24,162 nt of DNA from DATLXH01 sp035576005. GTDB taxonomy: Bacteria; Acidobacteriota; Thermoanaerobaculia; Gp7-AA8. The stretch spans positions 1-24,162 of the forward strand of contig DATLXH010000129.1 of the NCBI GenBank assembly GCA_035576005.1, in the 5' to 3' direction. The notes under the pieces are model-generated. The model did no database searches. It saw only the letters and a program-made list of their open reading frames with translations, and was not told where the DNA came from. The translations under genes and the position numbers were made by a program. This document shows positions 1-7,253 of the stretch, one piece after another; the stretch's first letter is position 1, and every line of letters starts with the position of its first letter.

Positions 1-345
1 ACACAAGGGAGGCCGTATGAGCACAATGCTTATGTCGGCGGGGAGGATAGGGCAATGCTGAGGAGCAACCTGAGCGCCCGCGCCGACGCCCGGGCATGGG
101 CAGCAATCATCGTATTGCTGCTCATCCCACCGGCCCATGCCCGGGCCGGCAAAGCGATAAACCTATCCGAACCTCACACGGCTATTTCACCAATTTCAGC
201 AACTACCTGGTTGCCAAGTGGCACCATCTTCGGGGCGCGATCCCACTCGCCGGGTGTCATCTCCTCTTCACCAGCGTTCCACGCTGTTCTCCGGCTCGGG
301 ACGACACCTTTGAGGGTTGAACCGGTTACGGACAATCGCTGTGCG
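1..345. other. Left-edge stretch without a convincing gene
   Basis: This stretch lies downstream of rlmN, which reads leftwards into it. Rightward open frames here run on as antisense of rlmN and do not look like proteins. A short leftward frame (174-260, 28 codons) has a purine-rich AGGAG directly touching its ATG and is too short and too tightly spaced to call. The visible structure is hairpins: one at the extreme edge (about 13-38), the compound palindrome at 88-146, one at 208-226 and one at 272-286. No T-run follows any of them in the rlmN direction, so I cannot name a terminator. The stretch may be the end of a repeat element continuing to the left. Confidence 0.5.
88..146. repeat. Compound palindrome with nested hairpin
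   Basis: The 14-base arm GCCCGGGCATGGGC (88-101) is repeated as a perfect inverted copy at 133-146. Between them is a second hairpin, AGCAAT (102-107) against ATTGCT (114-119), with a six-base loop. The result is a long stem with an off-centre inner stem. It resembles a REP/MITE-type intergenic palindrome more than a terminator because no T-run follows on either strand. Function is unknown. Confidence 0.6.
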
Positions 346-1437
346 TTACTCCGCTCGTCGCTTTGTGTTGCGTCCGCGCAACTGGCCGCAGGCGGCGGCG
401 ATGTCGAGTCCTTTCGATCGCCGGACGGTCACGTGCACTCCGTTCTTGACGAGCGTTCGCGCAAATCGATCAATCACCGCATCGCTCGGTCGTTTCATCC
501 AGTCCGCAAGATGTGGATCTTCGTTGAGGGGAATGACATTGACCTTTGCGTCGATCCCGCGCAGCAGGCGAGCAAGCTGGCCGGCATCGGCGGCTGAATC
601 GTTGAACTTATCGATCAAAACGTACTCGGCCGTAATGCTGCGTCCGCGCTCGAGCGGAAACGCCCGCAGCGATTCCATCAATTCGTCGAGAGGATACTTT
701 TTCGTGATGGGCATGACCTGTTCGCGACGACTCTTATCCGGAGCGTTGATCGATACAGCCAGATTCGGCCGGTGCTTCATCGCGGCCACGACCTCAATGC
801 CCGGGATGATTCCCGAGGTCGACAATGTGACACGTCGGGGCGAGATGTCGCGGTAGAGAATTTCCAGCGATGTCATCACGTGATCGAGGTTGAGCAGAGG
901 CTCACCCATTCCCATGAACACTACGTTCATCTGCTCTGATGCAACCTTCTGTTCGTTCCGGATCGTGTAGTACTGCCCGACGATCTCGGAGGGACTCAGA
1001 TTTCGTCCGGCCCCGAAGATTCCGGTCACGCAGAAGGTGCAGCCAACCGCGCAACCAGCCTGCGATGAGACGCAGACCGTAGTGCGATCGCTCATCGGCA
1101 TGTACACCGATTCGATGACGTTCCCGTCGCGAAGCCGGAAGAGATACTTCCGACTTCCATCGGGCGAGGAGTCCGTTCGCTCGCTCACTTGAGGGAACGA
1201 GAGATCGAACCGTTGCCCGAGCGCCTCGCGGACCTGTTTCGGCAGATTCGTCATCGACCCGAATGAGCTCACGCCGCCTCGGTGCGCCCACTCGGCAACC
1301 TGTTTTGCACGGAACGGCGGTTCCACCGCGTCGCTCAGCGCGGACGCGAGCAATGCGGGGGCGAGATCGTAGAGGTTGATCCGGCCTGCAAGGTCTGCGG
1401 CATCAGCTCTCGTCTGAGCTTCGTGACTTGGACTCAA
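346..1437 (-). CDS. rlmN: 23S rRNA (adenine2503-C2)-methyltransferase RlmN
   Basis: A cytosolic radical-SAM enzyme that methylates C2 of A2503 in 23S rRNA; in Escherichia coli RlmN also acts on A37 of some tRNAs. The 363 residues match the usual family length. The radical-SAM cluster motif CxxxCxxC is at Cys129, Cys133 and Cys136, preceded by Cys122 at the same spacing as in the E. coli enzyme. GMGEP follows at 176-180. Cys350 near the C-terminus matches the cysteine that carries the transient methyl group. The N-terminal RNA-binding region includes PFRAKQVAEW (41-50). The start is TTG at 1437: an in-frame TAA six codons upstream excludes a longer form and AAGGA lies about 12 bases before it. 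It overlaps the end of the upstream unknown gene by 35 bases, suggesting translational coupling. Confidence 0.95.
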   Translation of the reverse strand: MSPSHEAQTRADAADLAGRINLYDLAPALLASALSDAVEPPFRAKQVAEWAHRGGVSSFGSMTNLPKQVREALGQRFDLSFPQVSERTDSSPDGSRKYLFRLRDGNVIESVYMPMSDRTTVCVSSQAGCAVGCTFCVTGIFGAGRNLSPSEIVGQYYTIRNEQKVASEQMNVVFMGMGEPLLNLDHVMTSLEILYRDISPRRVTLSTSGIIPGIEVVAAMKHRPNLAVSINAPDKSRREQVMPITKKYPLDELMESLRAFPLERGRSITAEYVLIDKFNDSAADAGQLARLLRGIDAKVNVIPLNEDPHLADWMKRPSDAVIDRFARTLVKNGVHVTVRRSKGLDIAAACGQLRGRNTKRRAE

Positions 1438-1759
1438 GGCGTTTCTGTGTCCTTACTTTACGGGTTGGGTCGATGCCTAGGGAGCGAAGAAGTGAGAGAT
1501 CCTTGACGTCGATCCGGAACTGGACTTCGTTGTTCCGGAGCACCATCGGCGCCGGCTCCATAGCCGGCAGCTGAGTAACAGGGGCGTCTTCCTCGTCTCC
1601 ACTTTTGTTCAATCCGATGGTTGCGTCGAGCACGACATAGAGGTCGTAACCCTCGTCGCGCAGTTTCTGGATCTGCGCGTTGACCTCTGTCGATGCCGAG
1701 ATCGATTCGTTGATCGCATTTCCAAGATCTTTCAGAAGATCGCGTATTTTATCGTCCAC
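1403..1759 (-). CDS. Hypothetical protein (118 aa) upstream of rlmN
   Basis: I do not recognise this family. The N-terminal half looks helical and amphipathic (IRDLLKDLGNAINESIS, then EVNAQIQKLRDEGYDLYVVL). An acidic linker follows (around GDEEDAP), then a more structured part ending in a basic, Ser-rich tail. There is no signal peptide or membrane segment, so it is probably cytosolic. The start is GTG at 1759, supported by AGGA six bases upstream. Its 3' end overlaps the rlmN start by 35 bases, and it lies 113 bases after the glycosylase gene on the same strand, so the three may be co-transcribed. That it helps or regulates RlmN is only a guess from position. A real gene is likely given the good ribosome-binding site and tight overlap. 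Confidence 0.7.
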   Translation of the reverse strand: MDDKIRDLLKDLGNAINESISASTEVNAQIQKLRDEGYDLYVVLDATIGLNKSGDEEDAPVTQLPAMEPAPMVLRNNEVQFRIDVKDLSLLRSLGIDPTRKVRTQKRLESKSRSSDES

Positions 1760-1872
1760 GTTTAGTCCTGTGATTCCTGATCTCGCTGGCGCTCGTCGAG
1801 TGTATCAATGCTGGCTGTCTGGCGTTCTGATTCGGTCACGGGCGCTGCAGCACTCGATCAGTAACAGATGCT

Positions 1873-2790
1873 TCAGTCCGGCAATTGCGAGGGCTTCCCT
1901 GTGACCGAGGCGATCTCGTTCCAGAGCTCGGACCAGTACGCGAGATATTTCCACTTCCCCCATTTGCGATAGCGCCTTTGCAACGTGGCGTCACTCACCT
2001 TTCTGCCCTGGTGGTAGCGCTCGCGGACGAAACGGCGAAATTCGGTATCTACCGCGATGAAATCGAAACGTCCCTCCATCGCCGCAAGGTGCGCGGCTCC
2101 ATAGGGGCCGATCCCTGGCAGCTGTTGGAAGCTGCGCATCATCTCGATAGTCGACTGTGAAGGGTCGGCAAGTGTTTCGAGGTCGATCGAACCGTCGACG
2201 ATCCCGCGCGCGAGCGCCATGATCGTGCCGGCGCGGTAACCGAGCCTGCACGCCCCAAGAAGCTCGATCGGGGCTGCCGCGATCTGGGCCGCGTCGGGGA
2301 ACGCATGAAGCCCCGACGGCGACTTCGTTCCCAGACTCTCTGAGAGCAGTGTCATCGTCCGGACCGTTTGTCGCCATGTGGTGTTCGTCGTCGCGATGAT
2401 CTTGATAGCATCTTCGAATCGCGTAGCTGCGCACAGGAGCCGCCCGCAGGTTTCTTTTCGAACATGCTGATGATCAGGACTCGTTCGACAGAGTGCAACA
2501 AAGTCACTGAGATCGACGTGAAGCTGGAACATCCGCCCTATCCGAGCCCCGATCTCGTCCTGCCATTGCGACAGGTCAGAGTCAGACTCAATGACCAGTC
2601 TGGTGGTGAACCGGATCCGGAGCTCGACGGCCTCGTTGCCCAACCTCTCGACCCGATGCAGAACGGAATCGTTCGCGTCCCAGCGGAACGGGGGAATCAG
2701 ATACCAGCCGTGCGAGACCACGGTCTGATCGAACGCGAATGGCCTCGGTGGGTCCAGGTGGAGTCGCGTTACATTCCTTGTTCTTCTCAC
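1873..2790 (-). CDS. HhH-GPD DNA glycosylase, AlkA/OGG-like
   Basis: A base-excision-repair DNA glycosylase that removes a damaged base. The 305 residues include an N-terminal region of about 100 residues rich in beta strands, as in AlkA/OGG1 proteins, then a helical HhH-GPD domain. The helix-hairpin-helix is LPGIGPYGA at 224-232, and the catalytic Asp is Asp248 in IAVDTEF. The Lys that gives lyase activity in Nth/OGG1 is replaced by Tyr230, so a monofunctional, AlkA-like alkylpurine glycosylase is the better guess. There is no C-terminal four-cysteine iron-sulfur motif. The start is GTG at 2790, chosen because GGAG lies eight bases upstream. The gene is divergent from the small gene at 3042 and heads the leftward set with the 118-residue protein and rlmN. 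The exact substrate cannot be read from sequence. Confidence 0.85.
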   Translation of the reverse strand: MRRTRNVTRLHLDPPRPFAFDQTVVSHGWYLIPPFRWDANDSVLHRVERLGNEAVELRIRFTTRLVIESDSDLSQWQDEIGARIGRMFQLHVDLSDFVALCRTSPDHQHVRKETCGRLLCAATRFEDAIKIIATTNTTWRQTVRTMTLLSESLGTKSPSGLHAFPDAAQIAAAPIELLGACRLGYRAGTIMALARGIVDGSIDLETLADPSQSTIEMMRSFQQLPGIGPYGAAHLAAMEGRFDFIAVDTEFRRFVRERYHQGRKVSDATLQRRYRKWGKWKYLAYWSELWNEIASVTGKPSQLPD

Positions 2791-2936
2791 CCAGCATTCT
2801 CCATAAATTTGCGATTCGCGGGACTGGGGCCGAGGCAGCGTCCCTCGGATGTCTCAGGCAGCCCGATTGACATGGGCGTTTCCATTCGTGTCGACGGATG
2901 ATCTCCCGGGATGCGACGCTTTCCTCGAACTCTTTC

Positions 2937-2992
2937 CCTTTCAGGTTCGATCGTGGCAGTTCATACGCTGTGCCGCCTCACATCCTGAAAGG
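2937..2992. repeat. Inverted repeat upstream of the sigma-54 promoter
   Basis: A perfect nine-base inverted repeat: CCTTTCAGG at 2937-2945 and CCTGAAAGG at 2984-2992, with 38 bases between. The right arm ends about ten bases before the -24 element of the predicted sigma-54 promoter. The arms could be binding half-sites for an activator, although enhancer sites for sigma-54 activators are usually further upstream. This is inference from symmetry and position only. Confidence 0.35.
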
Positions 2993-3001
2993 TTCTTGGA
3001 G

Positions 3002-3016
3002 TGGCACCCGAGTTGC
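3002..3016 (+). promoter_or_regulatory. Sigma-54 (-24/-12) promoter
   Basis: TGGCAC (3002-3007), five bases, then TTGC (3013-3016). The invariant GG (3003-3004) and GC (3015-3016) are separated by exactly ten bases, as the RpoN consensus requires. Transcription should start near 3027-3029, leaving a leader of about 14 bases that contains AGGAG (3030-3034) and the ATG at 3042. Core, spacing and ribosome-binding site fit together well. Such a promoter would need a bacterial enhancer-binding protein, none of which is encoded in this window. Confidence 0.65.
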
Positions 3017-3041
3017 CCGGTGGGATTGCAGGAGATCAGAG

Positions 3042-3206
3042 ATGACCGACACGCGAGAATCTGAATCGAAACAGCCGGCTGAGCGACCGGTCGAGGATCA
3101 AATGAATAATCCGGGCAGAACACCTGACAAGTCTGAGGGTGATGAGAAGACCGTCGATGAGGCGCTCCGCCACCAGGAAGACGAGAAAGGTGACGGGAAG
3201 CGGTAG
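3042..3206 (+). CDS. Small, highly charged, disordered protein (54 aa)
   Basis: A 54-residue protein of unknown function. It is almost entirely polar: about a quarter Asp/Glu, many Lys/Arg, several Pro, no Cys, no aromatic residue and only one Leu, so it should be largely disordered and soluble. There is no signal peptide. The start is the ATG at 3042, because GGAG (3031-3034) lies seven bases upstream; the same frame stays open further 5' but without comparable signals. The gene stands alone, divergent from the DNA glycosylase and convergent with the TonB receptor. Its predicted sigma-54 promoter suggests conditional, activator-dependent expression. The composition resembles that of small stress-induced hydrophilic proteins, but no family is recognised. 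A chance frame remains possible. Confidence 0.6.
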   Translation: MTDTRESESKQPAERPVEDQMNNPGRTPDKSEGDEKTVDEALRHQEDEKGDGKR

Positions 3207-3249
3207 CGGAGCAGCCGCAGACGGGCGGGCCCCGGAAAGGGCGAGGTCT

Positions 3250-3268
3250 CTCTCCCCGCCGGGGAGAG
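3250..3268. repeat. CCCC/GGGG hairpin of the dispersed repeat type
   Basis: CTCTCCCC (3250-3257) faces GGGGAGAG (3261-3268) across a three-base loop. The same core occurs in the repeat copies at 13191-13213 and 23420-23443. It lies between the end of the 54-residue gene and the convergent receptor gene. With no T-run it is a stem-loop repeat rather than a clear intrinsic terminator. Confidence 0.55.
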
Positions 3269-3382
3269 GGAGCGCCGCTGCACGGCTCAGGACCCTGAGT
3301 AACCACTCCGAATCATGATTCACGGCGCAGGGCCCCTGGCGGGATCCCCTCGCTCGACACTCGGGAGTACAAACTTGCGAGA

Positions 3383-3410
3383 GGCCCTCTCTCCTCGCGG
3401 AGAGAGGGCC
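3383..3410 (-). terminator. Stem-loop after the left TonB receptor gene
   Basis: A perfect 12-bp stem (3383-3394 with 3399-3410) closed by a four-base loop, which reads GCGA (a GNRA tetraloop) on the minus strand. It lies 19 bases past the stop of the leftward receptor gene. A T-run is missing, so it may be an RNA 3'-end stabiliser or one more palindromic repeat instead of an efficient intrinsic terminator. Confidence 0.45.
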
Positions 3411-3428
3411 CCAAATCACGAAGACGAA

Positions 3429-6400
3429 TTAGAAGCGCAAGCCGACCGCGAAGCGATAGGTGCGGGGCTGCTGGTATGCATCTTTGTTTGTTGGCTGGCC
3501 GAAGGCGGGATCAAGGGCGTAGTTGTAACCGGCCGCATCGAGAGGATCGGACCCCTTCGGGCCAGGGATGAACAGGCGAGGTGCGGTTCCTGTGAAGGGG
3601 TTGAATGCAACAGCTTTAGCAGTTTTGCATGCCGAGTTCACAACCGGGTCGCAGTTCGGCCCCCCGAGCGGGTTCGCAAACGTAGCGCCGTTGCGGCGTG
3701 TGCGGACGGTCAGCTGGATCACGTTCCCAAGTCCCGTTGCCACGTTCTCGACGCCCTGTCGATCGAAGGCGTTGAGCAGATCGGCCTTGACGAACAGATT
3801 CAGCCTGCTGATGGGGAAGCTGTAATTGAGGTTGAAGTCTGTCGTTGAGATGTCATCGAGACGAAACTCACCACGGTCACTGAAGAAGTAGGGGACCGAA
3901 GTCGGCGGAGTCGCGTAACCGGGGTTCACGATGCCGTTCGGCAACCTGGTGGCCCCGTCGCGCACGTCGATAGTCCCGACGGCCGAGTAAGCCTGCCCAC
4001 TCCGGAAGCGCTGGAGTGCGGAGACATTGAGATTGCCGTAGAAAATCGGCACTTCGACCTGAGCCCAGACGTTCGCGCGATGGGTCTGATCGGCGTTGAG
4101 ATTTCCGATCGGCTGGTTCCGATCGAACTTCCTGTACTCGGGATATTGCTCATTGCCGACGGTGACGGTGGCACTGTTGAAGGTCTCGCCTTCGACGTTT
4201 CCACGCAACCTCGAATAGGTGTAGTTCCCACCGAAGTTGATACGGTTGAAAAGGCGGTAGTTGGCCTGGACCTGCGCGGCGTTGTATTTCCGTTCCAGTC
4301 CCTCATCACTATTCCCGATGAGCCCGACATCCACCTTTGCGCCTGAAGGAGCGATGACGCTTCCGGTCTGCAGGTTCCTGGTCGTGACGTAGAAGTCGCT
4401 CCAGTTACGGTTGATGATGTCGGCTCGAACGAAGCCGTTCGATCCGATCTGGAATCCGTATCCTGCGGTGATCTCATCCATGTAAGGCGACTTGACTCCG
4501 TCAACGATCCGCTCGCTGAGGCCGGGGATTCCCTGGTCATAGATCAGGTTGGTTGCGTTGGTCCCACCGACAGAGTCGAACCAGGCGAAAACTCCTTTGA
4601 GGACGTCGGCGGTGGACATTGGAGTTCCGATGATTTTCCCGCTGGCGTCACGTGTATTGAAAGCAGGGCCCCGATATTCGTAGTAATAGCTGGCGGGACG
4701 GCCTGCGTTCGATGATGAGTCCGCCGGACCCTGGTCGAGCTTTGCGACGTAACGTCCGTAAGTAGCGCTCAGTTTGTTGCGGCCATTGCCTGCCAGGTCA
4801 TAGATGACGCCAAACCGAGGACTGATGCGTGAGTCATCCGCCGTCTTGTTCCCGGCTTGATCTTTCCCGTCATTTTTATCGTAGCGAGCGCCGAGGCTGA
4901 AGCTGAAATTCTTGTTGAGGTCCCACTTGTCGTTGACGAACAGGGACCGGGTGGCGAAGTCCGAGGTTTTGCTCGAGTTCAGGACCGGGTCCCACTCGAT
5001 GAATGACCGGACCGATCCACCGGGAACGGTAGGAACCATGCTGAGAAATACATCCTGTCCTGAGTAGACGAAGATTCCGAATACGCGGAAGTCGCTGCCG
5101 GACTGATAGTTATCTTCGCGGCGCAGCTCGTGAAAGTCGTCGATCCCCGTGATGATGTTGTGGGAGCCGAACGATTTCGTGGAAAGGAAGTAGGTCCCTT
5201 TCACCTGGAAATCTTTGTTGTTCCGTTCTTTGTCAGGGCAGACTCCGCAGAAGGTCGGAGAATGGGCGCGTCTGAAGTTGATGTAGTCACGCACGAGCGT
5301 TCCATTGATCCGGTCGCGTGCGGTTGCGCCGCCACCGACGAATGCAAAATCCTTGGCGCTCCATTGCGCTTCCGCGAGGAAGTTCGTTCCGAAGACCCCG
5401 TTGTAGTGAACGACCGATAACGTCAGCGGGAGCTCGCGGTCACTGAGACTTGCGAGATCGACCACATTCCCGAATCGATTGTTGGTCTCCTTGGCGAGCA
5501 CGTCGGTGTAGGAACCGACGAGCGTATGTTTCGGCGTGATCTGGCCGCTGAGCTTCGCTTCGTATCGTGTTTCTTCGAAGCCGCGGACGTAAGAGATGTT
5601 GGTCGCGGTGGTTTGCCGTGTCTCATCGTTGGACTCGAGCCGTCCGGCTCCGAAAAACCAGAGCCTGTCGCGGATAATCCGTCCGCCGAGTGTTCCTTCG
5701 TAAGTGTGATTGAGCTTGTCGATATGAGGGACTTCGCCGACGAAGTCCGTGAGATTCACCCACTTGTCATTCGTCAGGTTGTCGCGCAGGGAGCCGGAGA
5801 ATTCGTTCCCTCCCGACTTGGTCAGGGTGTTGACCACTCCGCCGGTGAAGCGTCCATATTCCGCCGAAACGCCGCCCGCGAGAATCGTCGTCTCCTGGAT
5901 TGCGTCTTCAATGAATGCCGACTGCGGACTGCCGCGAAGGTTTTCGTTGATGACGACGCCGTTGACCAGATAGAGGTTGTCGTACGATTGTGCTCCGTGA
6001 ATTACGGTCTGGTTGTTGGGACCTGAGGACTGAACGCCCGGCGCCAACAGAAGACGCTGCGTGATGGTCCTTCCGATCGGCAGGTTCTCGATGAACTTCG
6101 CGTCGAAGTTCGTGGAGATCTGCGTCGTCTCGAGAACCGAAGGAGCCGAGGCGGTGACCGTGATCGATTCGGCTACCGACGTCACTTTGAGATCGGCGTC
6201 AGCCCGACTCGTTTCCGAGAGCTTGAGCTGGGCCTGTTTGTTGACCGTCTGGAGGCCGGCAAGTTCGAAGGTGACGCTATACGTTCCGGGTGGAAGGCCT
6301 CCGAAGCTGTAGGCTCCCGAGTCTCCGCTGATCGTCGTGCGCGTGCCGAGCAGCGAGGGAGATGAAACGGTTACCGTGGCGCCGGGGAGAGGGGTCCCTT

Positions 6401-6506
6401 CCGTCGTCACGGTTCCTGTGAGGCTGGACGTGGTTTGTCCGAAAAGCGACAGTGATGTGAGCAGTATGAGAGTTGAGAGGACCAGACTCTTTGACACCAG
6501 TTTCAT
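3429..6506 (-). CDS. Oar-like TonB-dependent outer-membrane receptor (left copy)
   Basis: A TonB-dependent beta-barrel receptor expected in the outer membrane for energised uptake of an unknown large ligand. The chosen ATG at 6506 has AGGAG five bases upstream and begins a typical signal peptide (about residues 1-24, ending LFGQ); the frame stays open 21 codons further but without such signals. The protein is then 1,025 residues. A carboxypeptidase-regulatory-like beta-sandwich spans about 28-118, the plug about 128-245 (FIENLPIGRT, then EYGRFTGGVV), and the barrel runs to the terminal Phe of TYRFAVGLRF. Cys420 and Cys423 form TFCGVC in a likely surface loop, and a later NCDPVVNSAC adds a second possible disulfide. 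It is paralogous to, and divergent from, the receptor at 7254. No SusD-like partner is nearby, which fits the Oar-like rather than the SusC class. Confidence 0.93.
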   Translation of the reverse strand: MKLVSKSLVLSTLILLTSLSLFGQTTSSLTGTVTTEGTPLPGATVTVSSPSLLGTRTTISGDSGAYSFGGLPPGTYSVTFELAGLQTVNKQAQLKLSETSRADADLKVTSVAESITVTASAPSVLETTQISTNFDAKFIENLPIGRTITQRLLLAPGVQSSGPNNQTVIHGAQSYDNLYLVNGVVINENLRGSPQSAFIEDAIQETTILAGGVSAEYGRFTGGVVNTLTKSGGNEFSGSLRDNLTNDKWVNLTDFVGEVPHIDKLNHTYEGTLGGRIIRDRLWFFGAGRLESNDETRQTTATNISYVRGFEETRYEAKLSGQITPKHTLVGSYTDVLAKETNNRFGNVVDLASLSDRELPLTLSVVHYNGVFGTNFLAEAQWSAKDFAFVGGGATARDRINGTLVRDYINFRRAHSPTFCGVCPDKERNNKDFQVKGTYFLSTKSFGSHNIITGIDDFHELRREDNYQSGSDFRVFGIFVYSGQDVFLSMVPTVPGGSVRSFIEWDPVLNSSKTSDFATRSLFVNDKWDLNKNFSFSLGARYDKNDGKDQAGNKTADDSRISPRFGVIYDLAGNGRNKLSATYGRYVAKLDQGPADSSSNAGRPASYYYEYRGPAFNTRDASGKIIGTPMSTADVLKGVFAWFDSVGGTNATNLIYDQGIPGLSERIVDGVKSPYMDEITAGYGFQIGSNGFVRADIINRNWSDFYVTTRNLQTGSVIAPSGAKVDVGLIGNSDEGLERKYNAAQVQANYRLFNRINFGGNYTYSRLRGNVEGETFNSATVTVGNEQYPEYRKFDRNQPIGNLNADQTHRANVWAQVEVPIFYGNLNVSALQRFRSGQAYSAVGTIDVRDGATRLPNGIVNPGYATPPTSVPYFFSDRGEFRLDDISTTDFNLNYSFPISRLNLFVKADLLNAFDRQGVENVATGLGNVIQLTVRTRRNGATFANPLGGPNCDPVVNSACKTAKAVAFNPFTGTAPRLFIPGPKGSDPLDAAGYNYALDPAFGQPTNKDAYQQPRTYRFAVGLRF

Positions 6507-7253
6507 AGCTTCTCCTCGCGAAAGACTGCATGAACGTAACACTTCCGGGCGACGTGATGGCTGTGACAATGCACACTGCTCACCTTCGGCCGTGGTTTGG
6601 GATATTTGCTGATTATAATCAGGTTAGTGGATTTCGGTCCGTTCGGTCGCCTCAGCTTTCTTCAAATGGTTGAAGGGACGAACCGGTTTTTGAGATTCCC
6701 GGTTCTTTCTTATGCAAGATGCCCGGGAAGACGGGCCCCCATTCGAAAGAGAACTGAGAAGCCTCACGGAGACCCGGAGGCGAAGAAGGCAGAATGAAGA
6801 AACAAACCCACACTCGCAACTGAAACGCGATGTGACTCGGAAAGCGGCAGCTGCGGCAGCCGCACTCCAAAGGCTTCGCCCGTCGAGACGGTTACGGCAG
6901 TGCATCGCTGGTATTTTGCGGGCGGTCTTTCTGTTCTTCGAAGTTCGGAGTTCAGCGTGATTGCTCCACCCCTTTTGAGCGGTGATCCGATTCGGAGCTG
7001 AGCTGGGCATACGCAGGTCGGGAATTACAACAAATAATTCAATCTTCTGGATCGAGTCTTCAGTGAATTGGAGTCCCAGCGCCTCACCGCTTTGACCCTT
7101 TTCACCCAAAACCGTTACAGGTCAGTGTTTTGAAGTAGCATCTCGGTTCGGGCTGACCGTGTGCAGTAGCTGGCAGCGGGCTGGGATGGACTGCGGTCCA
7201 GGTCCGGCAAAGCATTTAGATTCTGTCTTAGCAGGTTCCGTATAGGAGGAAGG
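6507..7253. other. Gap between divergent receptor genes
   Basis: About 750 bases with no supported gene. Frames on both strands give low-complexity, arginine/serine-rich translations and look spurious. The left 110 bases form the leader of the left receptor and include the palindromic TATAAT site at 6609-6622. Around 6750-6800 is a purine-rich segment (CCTCACGGAGACCCGGAGGC and following) of the kind seen as simple intergenic repeats in related genomes. The last 150 bases should hold the promoter of the right receptor, but no convincing -35/-10 pair could be identified. GGAGG at 7245-7249 is the right receptor's Shine-Dalgarno. Confidence 0.6.
6609..6622 (-). promoter_or_regulatory. 14-bp palindrome containing TATAAT
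   Basis: CTGATTATAATCAG is a perfect 14-bp palindrome that places a consensus -10 hexamer on both strands. On the minus strand it would give the left receptor a leader of about 100 bases. The -35 region at the right spacing matches poorly, so the site could depend on an activator, or it could be the operator of a repressor that overlaps the -10 box. Confidence 0.4.

Noticed and set aside
13..38. Edge hairpin (GGCCGTATGAGCA facing TGCTTATGTCGGC) resembling group II intron domain V
   Set aside because: The pairing has a single-base bulge and a three-base loop, lacks the GAAA-type tetraloop and the usual two-base bulge, and no intron-encoded reverse transcriptase is seen. More sequence to the left would be needed.
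174..260. Short leftward frame of 28 codons after rlmN
   Set aside because: The AGGAG touches the ATG with no spacing, the frame is very short and there is no recognisable product.
55..597. Rightward 180-codon frame over the left edge
   Set aside because: Most of it is antisense to rlmN, and its translation has no recognisable domain or ribosome-binding site.
2867..2872. TTGACA as a -35 box for the 54-residue gene
   Set aside because: No acceptable -10 hexamer lies 16-18 bases downstream, and the sigma-54 site is a far better match close to the gene.
6624..7109. Leftward 161-codon frame between the receptors
   Set aside because: Its translation is low complexity (an alanine run, Ser/Arg-rich) and comes from simple intergenic repeats; no Shine-Dalgarno.
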